Shown: positions 45,758 through 54,133 of the stretch, one piece after another
Position numbering within the stretch: position 1 is the first letter of the stretch
How the letters are laid out: every line of letters starts with the position of its first letter
From: Photobacterium sp. DA100
Lineage (GTDB): Bacteria > Pseudomonadota > Gammaproteobacteria > Enterobacterales > Vibrionaceae
DNA: 64,000 bases
Direction: 5' to 3'
NCBI RefSeq assembly: GCF_029223585.1
Contig: NZ_CP119423.1
Span: 1,674,001-1,738,000 of the forward strand
Program-made: the position numbers and the translations under genes
The notes under the pieces: model-generated
Database searches by the model: none
Seen by the model: the letters and a program-made list of their open reading frames with translations, nothing else
Told to the model about the DNA's origin: nothing

Positions 45758-46639
45758 ATGACAAATAGTGCTCAGTCAGGTCTACAGTTTTCAGAAATTC
45801 TTAAATCTTCTTCACAACTATCGGGTATACAGACAGAGATAGGTTTGGTCTCTGTGGACGATCTGTTGCTGGAAATCGGGGTCCACCCTTTCGCTGCAGC
45901 CTATCCATCTGATCTCGCAGAAGACATCCAACAGCAGTTACATGCGAAAACAGACGGTAACCCAGCAGAGTTTTTTGTCTCAGCGCTGGCGGAGAAGCTA
46001 ATTGCTGCGGCACAGAAAGCGGGTCCAAAGCCGCTAAAAGTACGTTTGGCTGGCGCCGATTCTCATAAAAGACAGGCTTTACTCGGTTCGGAGCTTGAAG
46101 CGCAAGAGGTTAACCCGCTTATTGGTAAGAGAGGCGTTTCACGCTGGGCGGACAAAGCTTTGCGCAAGGCATTCGAATTGGAGTGCGAGGCGATTAAACG
46201 TGCTCGCCTCGCCGAGGGGATGGCGAATATCGAGTTGGTTATCCCATTTGTCCGTACGTTCAGCGAGTCTGCAACCGCGATTGATCTGCTAGCGGAGCAA
46301 GGGCTATGTCGAGGCGCGCATGGCTTACGGGTACATTTAATGGCTGAGCTACCGGCGAATGCCTTGTTGGCAGAAAAATTCCTGCAGTACTTTGATGGGC
46401 TGGTTGTTGATATCGATCAGCTTGCCCAATTTGCCCTGGGATTGGATCAAGAACATCCGTCACTGGAATACTTGCATGATGATCAAAATGAGGCGGTGTT
46501 GGCACTCATCGACCATGCACTCAAGGCGGCAGCAACCGTAAACAAGCCCTGTGATCTTGTCAGCCATTACATCAACAAGGCACCAAACCTACAGGTGTGG
46601 TTATTAGAGCAGAATGTTTCGACGGTTATTACGCAATAG
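45758..46639 (+). CDS. Stand-alone C-terminal domain of PEP synthase, probable pseudoenzyme
   Basis: A 293-residue protein resembling only the C-terminal PEP/pyruvate-binding barrel of phosphoenolpyruvate synthase. Matching stretches are NPLIGKRGVSRW (PpsA NPMLGFRGAGRY), FELECEAIKRAR, ELVIPFVRTFSE, HLMAELPANALLAEKFLQYFDG and LALGLDQE. The N-terminal ATP-grasp and phosphohistidine domains are absent. The catalytic-cysteine segment GICGQGPS is replaced by DLVSHYIN, with valine at the cysteine position (Val268), and the barrel motif GSNDMTQ is changed to DIDQLAQ. Catalysis by the standard route seems impossible, so a binding or regulatory role is more likely. A strong terminator follows. Confidence 0.8.
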   Translation: MTNSAQSGLQFSEILKSSSQLSGIQTEIGLVSVDDLLLEIGVHPFAAAYPSDLAEDIQQQLHAKTDGNPAEFFVSALAEKLIAAAQKAGPKPLKVRLAGADSHKRQALLGSELEAQEVNPLIGKRGVSRWADKALRKAFELECEAIKRARLAEGMANIELVIPFVRTFSESATAIDLLAEQGLCRGAHGLRVHLMAELPANALLAEKFLQYFDGLVVDIDQLAQFALGLDQEHPSLEYLHDDQNEAVLALIDHALKAAATVNKPCDLVSHYINKAPNLQVWLLEQNVSTVITQ

Positions 46640-46671
46640 GTTAAGCGCAACCCGAGCATAGCAGGTTAAGT

Positions 46672-46707
46672 AACCCGGCACAGCGCAAGGTGGGCCGGGT
46701 TTTTTTG
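46672..46707 (+). terminator. Terminator after PEP-synthase-like gene
   Basis: AACCCGGC and GCCGGGTT form an 8-bp stem with a 14-base loop, followed by a run of T. It separates convergent genes. Confidence 0.85.
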
Positions 46708-46716
46708 TGGATACTG

Positions 46717-47739
46717 CTACCTGAGAAGTAGAGCCCGCAGAGGCGTTTTATCGATGAGAGCAACCAAGCCGTAGCTGATCAGACAGGTAAGCACAAAGCG
46801 TAAAATATCATTAGCGTAGCCTGTGATACCCAATAGGGGGAGGAGTTGCATCAAATAGATAATGATCAGCAGGTGAAGTAAGTAGATCCCCAGTACATGT
46901 TTGTTGATATTTAGTTTGATGAGTGATTGGCCAAACAGCGGACGCTGTTTTAGCATGACGAAAAGGCCGGCCCCCCATAACGGCGTACCCAACAGGAAGT
47001 CATGCATATTGAACGGTACGTCATAGCGCATGAGAAACACAGCTTCTGCCAAATGTAACCCCAAGCCAACTAGTGCAAGAGCCGCGGCTTTAATAAAACT
47101 CAGGTGCCAACCGCTTTGCCTTATCTTAAAGCCAATTGCTAGCATGAGGGTGCTCATGAACGGTCCGTTGCGGGTGAAAAGAGGTGATCCAAGGCCGGTC
47201 AGTGCCTCATAGCTTCCCGCGGCTAGACCAACAAAATAGAGCCCAATGGCGATTGGCAGGATAAGGTTTTGTTTGTTGATATAGCAGCAAATCGCAATGA
47301 CCAGCAGTCCACAAATCAACCCTGGGATATACCAGAGGTGAACCAGGCTGCCTTCAAACAGGGTATTAAGCGGTTGGGACAGCAGGTACTGCCAATAGCC
47401 GCTGCGCTCAGCCAGATAGCCTGCTTCCCAGGCTAACTGGAGGTTAAAGGGCACAAGGAAATATATTGCACTCCATACCAGCCAGACTTTCAGCAATGGC
47501 AGGCTGTATTGCTTCATTGTACTTGAAGGCAGGGCCGAAAGTTTCGGAGCGATAAAATAACCCGCCATGATGAAAAAGAGCGGCACGGCAAAACGACTGA
47601 GTTGGTTGATAAGCAGTCCCAGCCAAGGTTCGCCGTTAATTAAAGGTGCTTGTATGAAAATCTGGCTATGAATAGCGATGACGCCGAGAAGGGCCAGGAG
47701 CCTTCCGGCCTCGAAACTTGCTATGCGGTTGTTTGACAT
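46717..47739 (-). CDS. Acyltransferase-3 family membrane protein (WecH/OafA-like)
   Basis: A 340-residue inner-membrane O-acyltransferase with about ten hydrophobic segments. The N-terminal FEAGRLLALLGVIAIHSQ contains the conserved Arg and His of this family, and PLFFIMAGYFIAPKL follows. It presumably acetylates or succinylates a surface polysaccharide or lipid. It is not surrounded by polysaccharide genes, so the acceptor is unknown. Confidence 0.85.
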   Translation of the reverse strand: MSNNRIASFEAGRLLALLGVIAIHSQIFIQAPLINGEPWLGLLINQLSRFAVPLFFIMAGYFIAPKLSALPSSTMKQYSLPLLKVWLVWSAIYFLVPFNLQLAWEAGYLAERSGYWQYLLSQPLNTLFEGSLVHLWYIPGLICGLLVIAICCYINKQNLILPIAIGLYFVGLAAGSYEALTGLGSPLFTRNGPFMSTLMLAIGFKIRQSGWHLSFIKAAALALVGLGLHLAEAVFLMRYDVPFNMHDFLLGTPLWGAGLFVMLKQRPLFGQSLIKLNINKHVLGIYLLHLLIIIYLMQLLPLLGITGYANDILRFVLTCLISYGLVALIDKTPLRALLLR

Positions 47740-48060
47740 GGGGTTTGAGAGTGGTGAATAAGGCCTGTAATTTTATCAGCCACCATGGATTTAAGGCATC
47801 TATCTATCAATTGAACTGAAAAAAATGAGCGATGTATCAAATATTCCTCATATGACGAGGCTGATATTTACTTGTAGAAGGGAGTGGAGATGAGTGCCAA
47901 CTCACATTATGAAACACGTTGAGTTATTGTTGTTTGATCATTTAATGAAGAACACCTATGTTTAGCTGAAGTTCGTTATTGATAATATGTGGTCCTGTTA
48001 GGATTATCAACGGTGAATAATTTTATAGTATGATCATTAACAGAATAACGAGAATTTGTA
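47740..48060. other. Promoter region of the TOMM-type cluster
   Basis: About 320 AT-rich bases between the acyltransferase gene and the kinase gene. It must contain the promoter of the long plus-strand cluster. AACGAGAA lies 9 bases before the kinase ATG. No operator is obvious, although several TGATCATT-like repeats occur around 47935-48035. Confidence 0.4.
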
Positions 48061-51000
48061 ATGGAAATGGATTTCCACAGTCAATATTCAGTAGAAACGG
48101 CTTTTAACTCGCCTGATTATGAGTTATTAGAAAAGATAGGTGAGGGCGGTTTTGGTCAGGTGTATAAAGCCATTCAGCACAGGACCCAAAAATTTGTTGC
48201 CATAAAGTTCCTGACTATTAGCTCGACTTTCGATAAAGACAAAGCAAGACGGTATATAGAGCGTTTTAACCGAGAGGCGGATTTAATTCGTCGCCTCAAC
48301 CATCCGAATATTGTTAACCTTATCGATAAAGGTCAGCAAAGCGATACGCTTGTTTATGCTGTATATGAATATATTGATGGGCGAACACTAAAAGAACATA
48401 TTGAAACAAATGGAGCTTTAAATCCTGTCGATACAGCTGAAATTATGGCTTGTGTATTGGATGCCTTATCTCATGCTCATGAAAAAGGGGTAATACATCG
48501 TGATATCAAGCCTTCAAATATTATGCTTTATAAAGTTGGTGCTAAAACACATGTTAAAGTTCTCGATTTTGGTATCGCAACATTAAATAGTGACTTCAGG
48601 CAGCTTGATTATAAAAGTATTACCCTGACTCAAGAAACGCTGGGAACACCAACATATAGCTCACCCGAGCAATTGCGGGGTGAGCCGCCTGTTGCGCAGA
48701 CTGATATTTATGTTTGGGGGTTAGTTTTTCTAGAGTGTTTGACTGGTGTTCCAACGATTACCGGTCGAAGTCTGGCAGCCATTTTCCATCAGCAGCTCAG
48801 CCCAACCAATATACCGCTAGCTATTTTAGCTGGGCATAGCTCTGCGCAATTATTCCGCAGGGTATTGAATAAAAAGCCTCATGAAAGGCCGTTAAATACT
48901 GCAGAGCTATATCATGAGTTCAGAAAGTTAAATTTTTCAAATCTAGATTGTAAACAGTTAGCAGGTTCGAAGAAGGAGGTTCTGGATAGTAAAGCTCCAT
49001 CAATGACTCATTATGATGAAACCTTGATAAATGATGGGCACTTCTCGTATTCAAGGCTTACTGAGCGTAAACAGCTCACTGTTTTGAGTGTGATATTGAG
49101 CTCAGGAATCGTTAATCAACAACAGCAGACTGCTCATTTTATTGAGCAAGATGTGATCGATACATTTCATAGTGATCAGCTTCAACAGAGCATTGATATT
49201 GCAAGCCGTTATGGCGCCGTGCATGTAGGTACTTTGGGGGATACTCTACTATTTTATTTTGGCTATCCGTCAGTCACAGATAATGACAGTCGCTTATGTA
49301 GTCGCGCTGCCCTAGAGATTGCAAGCAATATAAAGAAAAAGAATGCATTATTAAAAGGTAGTCATGGCATTGTTAGCCAAATCCAGATGGGAATTCAAAT
49401 AGGGCTCATGCAAAGTTTGATTGGTCATATTCCTGAGGGGAAAGTTGCCCATGATGCTATGAAATTCAGCCGAATTGCCCTGCCAGGACAAATTGTCTGT
49501 TCGGAAAACGTCAAGCAGTTACTTGAGAGCCATCTTAATTTTGAGCGTTTGATTGGCGGTGAGAAAGAAAGTGCTTGTGAAGACTGTTTTGAGCAAAGGA
49601 TGTATTTACTACGCTCTGAACGTTTGTCAGAAGCATTTGGTTTTTTACGAAGCACAAGGAAGAACCATGCCTTCATTGGCAGGGAAACTGAAGTCTCTGT
49701 ATTAGACGATTTGCTTTCATGTTGTAATGCAAAGAAATTTGCCCATATAGAGGGTGAGGCGGGAATTGGTAAATCTCGCCTGCTCTTTGAACTCAGGGAG
49801 CGAAAAGCTGATTGGCGGCATTTAGTCGGGCAATGTTTGCCTGAACACCAGAACAACGCGCTGTTTCCCATACTGAAGATGCTTAAAGCGAAGTATGCGT
49901 TAGAGCCTTTAAATGATGGGCAAAGGTTAGATCGTCTAAATCAGGCAATAGACATACTTCCATTACCTCAAGAGCATAAACTTCAGGGACTTGTTGTTTT
50001 GGCCTTGTGGTTGAACTTGGAGGTGGATGGCAGTCGGGAGAGGGCCTATATACTCGGTAACTTATCGCCAGCCTTACAGAAACAGCGCCTGTTTGAAATA
50101 CTTGCCTATCTCTTGTGCCAAGTACGCTCCGGCATCTCAAGTAATATCCAGTATTCGAAGCATCACTTGTTCATTTTTGAAGACCTGCATTGGGCTGATC
50201 CAACGAGTGTTGAGTTCATTAAGTTCATCGCTGAATCGGACTCGTTTAATGCTAATGAACACGCTTGGTTCAATACATCCCGCGAACCACTTCCCTCACT
50301 GCTAGGAGGTACTTCTTTCGTCACTGTTCATCTCGAGCGCCTAGATCATATGGTCGCGATGACTTTCGTGAACTCTCTTTTCGACCAGCAGATTTTGTCT
50401 TCTAAGCTAAAGGAATTTTTGAACGAACGTGCAGATGGTATTCCGCTGTTCATCGAAGAGTTGGTTTTAACGCTACAGGAGCAAAAACTGGTTAGGAAAG
50501 TGAATGGTACTGTTGACTTGGTTAATGAACATAATCTGAATCAGATTCCGGCGACCTTGCGAGAATTACTTCATCAGAAGTTAGACAGGCTTAGATACGC
50601 AAAACCTACAGCACAGCTTGCTGCAACGATTGGACGTGCGTTTGATTATGATCTCCTGGTATTGATTTCAGGTAAGGATGAAGCAGAGATCCAAGTTGAT
50701 TTGGAGGAATTGGTAAAAGCTGAATTGGTTTATCCGCAACGCCAACTTGAAGGGGATAAGTATCTGTTTAAGCATGCCTTAGTAAGGGATACTGCTTATG
50801 AAAGCATGGATAAGAAAACGTTGCAAAATGCGCATTTGCGAATCGCTGAGGTGTTAGTCAATAACTTCCCGGATAGGGTGAGCGGGCAGCCCGGTGAAGT
50901 CGCCGAGCACTTTGCCCGAGCTTCACAGTATGAGTTGGCGATTGAGTTTGGTACGTCATCGGCAAACGCGTCACTAGCTAGTTTTGCTATAGAAGAAACA

Positions 51001-52107
51001 ATTGAACAAAGTCAAAGAGTCTGTTGTTGGATCGATAAAGTTTCACAGTCAGTGACAGTTGTAGATAAGATTGAGATTAATCGTATTTTGTTGCAGGCGC
51101 TTATGTTGAAACTAGGCTGGGGGCATCAACAAGTTTATGAGCATATTGATAAAACAAAAAGTTTGTTTGCCGCGTTAACACCTTCCCAGTACAGCCGGAG
51201 TGTGGTTTGGAGTTTAGTGTCTACCTTTGTTTATTATTTCGTTGTCGGCCAAAAAGAAGGGATGGTCAGCCTGCACAAGCATGTTAGAGGGATCCTGAAA
51301 AATAAAAATGAACCAGATATGGCTTTGGCAGCCCATATAATGCAAGGATTTATATATTTTAACGAAGCCGATTTCGAGCAATCGAAAGCTTCTTTTTTGA
51401 AGGTTGTTAACCTTTACGCCGCAAAAGATCATCAGGTGCTGATATATCTATACGGATTGGACTTATATACATGGGCCCAATCGATTTTGGGTATCATATA
51501 TTCCTATCAGGGAGAAAATAAATTAGCAGAGCTTGCTGGTGTAAAAGCGGTAAAATGGGCCAGAGAAATCGAACACGTTCCTTCAATATGTATTGCATTG
51601 CTTTACAAAGCCATTGTTGCCCAGTTCAACGCCGATAAACTGAAGGTAAAGCGTTATTCCGAAGAGATAATTACGTTGTCTGATAACTATAGCCTTCCCG
51701 CCTATAAAGGTTACGCGTCTTTATTAAACCTATGGGCCTTGGAGTTACCGGATGTTGATACAGAAGCTTGTATTGTAAAGACACTTAGAGAGATGAATTG
51801 TAATGCCTTTATTCCGTATTATGGGTCATTACATGCAGATACGCTGATACGTAATGGGCAAACATCAGCGGCTATCAAGCTCATTGATGAATGCTTAATA
51901 TCATGTGAAAAGTTTAATGACTACAGTTATGAATCAGAGCTCTATAAAAGGCGGGCATGTTACTTATTGAATGCGGAACACCCTGATTATACCAGGGCTA
52001 GGTCAGACTTAAAACATGCAATTAAGTTGGCCGAGTTAAGAGGCAACAGCCAGACATTACAGCAGTCAAAACACTACTTGTTACAGCTAAAAGAAGAAAC
52101 ACACTAA
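48061..52107 (+). CDS. TOMM-system Ser/Thr kinase / cyclase-homology / ATPase fusion
   Basis: A 1348-residue cytoplasmic signalling protein. Residues about 20-290 are a complete Hanks-type kinase: glycine loop GEGGFGQVY, Lys49, HRDIKPSN (Asp148), DFG at 169-171 and SPE. Residues about 338-500 resemble a class III nucleotide cyclase (ERKQLTVLS..., GDTLLFYFGYP), but the first metal-binding aspartate is missing, so it is probably inactive. An AAA/STAND-type ATPase follows: Walker A GEAGIGKS at 565-572 and Walker B LFIFEDLHWAD. The last 450 residues are helical repeats. This architecture matches the kinase/cyclase fusion family described in TOMM clusters. It is the first gene of the cluster and stands 18 bases before the putative precursor. 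Confidence 0.88.
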   Translation: MEMDFHSQYSVETAFNSPDYELLEKIGEGGFGQVYKAIQHRTQKFVAIKFLTISSTFDKDKARRYIERFNREADLIRRLNHPNIVNLIDKGQQSDTLVYAVYEYIDGRTLKEHIETNGALNPVDTAEIMACVLDALSHAHEKGVIHRDIKPSNIMLYKVGAKTHVKVLDFGIATLNSDFRQLDYKSITLTQETLGTPTYSSPEQLRGEPPVAQTDIYVWGLVFLECLTGVPTITGRSLAAIFHQQLSPTNIPLAILAGHSSAQLFRRVLNKKPHERPLNTAELYHEFRKLNFSNLDCKQLAGSKKEVLDSKAPSMTHYDETLINDGHFSYSRLTERKQLTVLSVILSSGIVNQQQQTAHFIEQDVIDTFHSDQLQQSIDIASRYGAVHVGTLGDTLLFYFGYPSVTDNDSRLCSRAALEIASNIKKKNALLKGSHGIVSQIQMGIQIGLMQSLIGHIPEGKVAHDAMKFSRIALPGQIVCSENVKQLLESHLNFERLIGGEKESACEDCFEQRMYLLRSERLSEAFGFLRSTRKNHAFIGRETEVSVLDDLLSCCNAKKFAHIEGEAGIGKSRLLFELRERKADWRHLVGQCLPEHQNNALFPILKMLKAKYALEPLNDGQRLDRLNQAIDILPLPQEHKLQGLVVLALWLNLEVDGSRERAYILGNLSPALQKQRLFEILAYLLCQVRSGISSNIQYSKHHLFIFEDLHWADPTSVEFIKFIAESDSFNANEHAWFNTSREPLPSLLGGTSFVTVHLERLDHMVAMTFVNSLFDQQILSSKLKEFLNERADGIPLFIEELVLTLQEQKLVRKVNGTVDLVNEHNLNQIPATLRELLHQKLDRLRYAKPTAQLAATIGRAFDYDLLVLISGKDEAEIQVDLEELVKAELVYPQRQLEGDKYLFKHALVRDTAYESMDKKTLQNAHLRIAEVLVNNFPDRVSGQPGEVAEHFARASQYELAIEFGTSSANASLASFAIEETIEQSQRVCCWIDKVSQSVTVVDKIEINRILLQALMLKLGWGHQQVYEHIDKTKSLFAALTPSQYSRSVVWSLVSTFVYYFVVGQKEGMVSLHKHVRGILKNKNEPDMALAAHIMQGFIYFNEADFEQSKASFLKVVNLYAAKDHQVLIYLYGLDLYTWAQSILGIIYSYQGENKLAELAGVKAVKWAREIEHVPSICIALLYKAIVAQFNADKLKVKRYSEEIITLSDNYSLPAYKGYASLLNLWALELPDVDTEACIVKTLREMNCNAFIPYYGSLHADTLIRNGQTSAAIKLIDECLISCEKFNDYSYESELYKRRACYLLNAEHPDYTRARSDLKHAIKLAELRGNSQTLQQSKHYLLQLKEETH

Positions 52108-52125
52108 TTGTGAGAGGGTTAAGTT

Positions 52126-52920
52126 ATGGGTACAAGCGTTGCTGGTTATAAATCATCATTTAAGTCGATTGTCAGTTTTAGGACTGCATATTTAAAAGCA
52201 GTTGCAAAGTCGTGGAGTGATGAAAAATTTAAAATCGGACTGCTGGAAGAAAATAATAACATTCTCGAGTGGGAGGCATTTATTGATTTATTACCGAATA
52301 AAAAGCCTCTGCCTTGGACGGCCAAAGTTTTTGTTTTTATACCCGAGCCGCTGGAAAATGGTTTTCCATTGAATACGCGCTGGATGCCAGGTCCAACAGC
52401 TGGCTGGTTCGGGATTAATGATGAATTTGTGATCAACTTACCTCCGGCCCCCGAAGATCCCGCAGAGTATGCAAGTGCCATCGCTGCCTACAACCAGATG
52501 TTTCCAACTTTGATGGGGACAACAGATGATAGCGATAGTGAAGGCTTGTCAGAAGACTTTGTGAACTTTAGTTGTGCGCTTTTGCAAGGGATCAGCCTAT
52601 GTTGGGCGACGAAAGGTAATGGTGGCGGAAGTAGTACCCCTGATTTTGCCGAGCAGCTTGAGCTTCACGGCTTGGATGCACTTACAAGCCTTGTTGGTTT
52701 CGTAAACCCCTGGGGTTTCAATATTAAGTTTAAACAAGCGCCGGAGGGGGCCATGTGGGATAAAGAGAATCAGCGATGGTGCGGCTTATATAATGAAGTC
52801 AAACTCAACTATCCTGCGCCACCTAAGTCCGTTGATGGCTTTACTGATGATGCCATTAAGGCAATTGCGTTAGCGCAATATAATTCCGATGGGATGCAGT
52901 ATCCATTTACGTGCCCATAA
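52126..52920 (+). CDS. Putative TOMM precursor, BMA_0021/BMA_0022-like
   Basis: A 264-residue protein with no catalytic motif. The N-terminal helix SFRTAYLKAVAKSWSDEKFKIGLLEE follows the leader pattern of large RiPP precursors of the nitrile-hydratase-like and BMA_0021 types (FrxAYLxAvAxxWxDxxFxxxLl). A 'PAPEDPAEYASAIAAYNQMFPTLMG' block fits that family as I recall it. Four cysteines and a GNGGGSST stretch (residues about 150-180) are candidate modification sites. The gene sits between the kinase and the amidohydrolase with GAGAGGG upstream. A core peptide cannot be marked from sequence alone; the protein could instead be an accessory factor. Confidence 0.65.
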   Translation: MGTSVAGYKSSFKSIVSFRTAYLKAVAKSWSDEKFKIGLLEENNNILEWEAFIDLLPNKKPLPWTAKVFVFIPEPLENGFPLNTRWMPGPTAGWFGINDEFVINLPPAPEDPAEYASAIAAYNQMFPTLMGTTDDSDSEGLSEDFVNFSCALLQGISLCWATKGNGGGSSTPDFAEQLELHGLDALTSLVGFVNPWGFNIKFKQAPEGAMWDKENQRWCGLYNEVKLNYPAPPKSVDGFTDDAIKAIALAQYNSDGMQYPFTCP

Positions 52921-52923
52921 ACC

Positions 52924-54120
52924 ATGACTTCACAACAAATGGATATTTTTATGCAAAATAAAAGGATAATTGATTCCGATAGGCATGTTATGGAGCCGCT
53001 GGATATGTGGCGCCAGTATGTTGATGATGCTGTGTTTGCCAGATACCCATTATCATTGGTGCATGATACAGAAGAGGCAATGCAGGAAAGAGTCAAACGG
53101 CTGGGATTTGCGGCTTCGAAGAAGCTTCCTCCGACATTTATGATTGGGGACAAAACGGTATTGTCCGGCTGGGGGGAGGAGCTTCAGCTTGCCTGTTTAG
53201 AGGTCAAAAATAGCGAGGCTGAGCGATTAAAAGCAATGTCACCGGATACTCAGCTGGCAAGTATGGACGAAGCCAATATTGCGGTTGCCAGTATTTTTCC
53301 GACCTTTGGCGGAATGATAGTTAACCATAACCACATACCTGCTGAAGTGTCGCTAGCTTATGCAGATGGCTACAATAGCTGGTTGAAACAATACTGCGAC
53401 TACGATCCTGGCCGATTAAACGCCGTCGGCCTGATCAGCCGGCATGATCCAAATACCATGTTAGCGCAGCTGGACCGCATCATAGCGAACGGGTGGCGGT
53501 GTATTACGCTTCGACCGGAAGTGGTTGCCGGGCGTGCGCTCGGTCATCATGACTATGAAGCGTTTTGGCAGGCTTGTGAGTCGAACGGGGTGAGTATTGC
53601 GATACACGGCGGTACCCATGCGAATTTGCCTACCGCCGGTACAGAGCGGTTTGGCTCTCACTTTGCGATGCATGCTTGCTCTCACTCAATGGAAATTCAA
53701 ATGGCCTTCCTATCTTTGCTGGACGCTGGCGTTTTAGAGCGGTACCCAACACTCAAGTTTGCTTTTCTTGAGGCTGGTGCATCGTGGCTGCCGCATTGGC
53801 TGTGGCGGCTCGATAATATTTGTTATCCAGAATTTCCATCACTGACCAAAGATACTATTACCATGCCGCCTTCCGAGTATTTCAAGCGGCAGTGCTGGGT
53901 ATCCATTGAGCTTGGCGAGCCTTGTTTGCGGGAGGTTATCGATCTCATTGGGCCGGATAAGCTGCTTTACGGTACGGACTATCCACATCCCGATCACTTG
54001 CAGTTTACGACCAAGGATATCGCTGCACAGCTCGACGAGTTGTCTGAGGCTGAATTACATAGACTGTTAGACAGTAATGCTAGCGATTTCTTTTCGCTGG
54101 GTTCAAATCGGGCAAGCTGA
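52924..54120 (+). CDS. Amidohydrolase (Amidohydro_2) in TOMM cluster
   Basis: A 398-residue TIM-barrel metalloenzyme. The strand-1 motif is IDSDRHVMEPLDMW, the central histidine region is SIAIHGGTH, and the strand-8 aspartate is in LLYGTDYPHPDH. These fit the ACMSD-like amidohydrolase group (decarboxylases or C-N hydrolases). It begins 4 bases after the precursor stop, so translation is probably coupled; ATG codons at 52939 and 52951 are other possible starts. In this setting it might cleave or trim the modified peptide, but this is inference. Confidence 0.85.
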   Translation: MTSQQMDIFMQNKRIIDSDRHVMEPLDMWRQYVDDAVFARYPLSLVHDTEEAMQERVKRLGFAASKKLPPTFMIGDKTVLSGWGEELQLACLEVKNSEAERLKAMSPDTQLASMDEANIAVASIFPTFGGMIVNHNHIPAEVSLAYADGYNSWLKQYCDYDPGRLNAVGLISRHDPNTMLAQLDRIIANGWRCITLRPEVVAGRALGHHDYEAFWQACESNGVSIAIHGGTHANLPTAGTERFGSHFAMHACSHSMEIQMAFLSLLDAGVLERYPTLKFAFLEAGASWLPHWLWRLDNICYPEFPSLTKDTITMPPSEYFKRQCWVSIELGEPCLREVIDLIGPDKLLYGTDYPHPDHLQFTTKDIAAQLDELSEAELHRLLDSNASDFFSLGSNRAS

Positions 54121-54133
54121 AGAGATATTGAAT

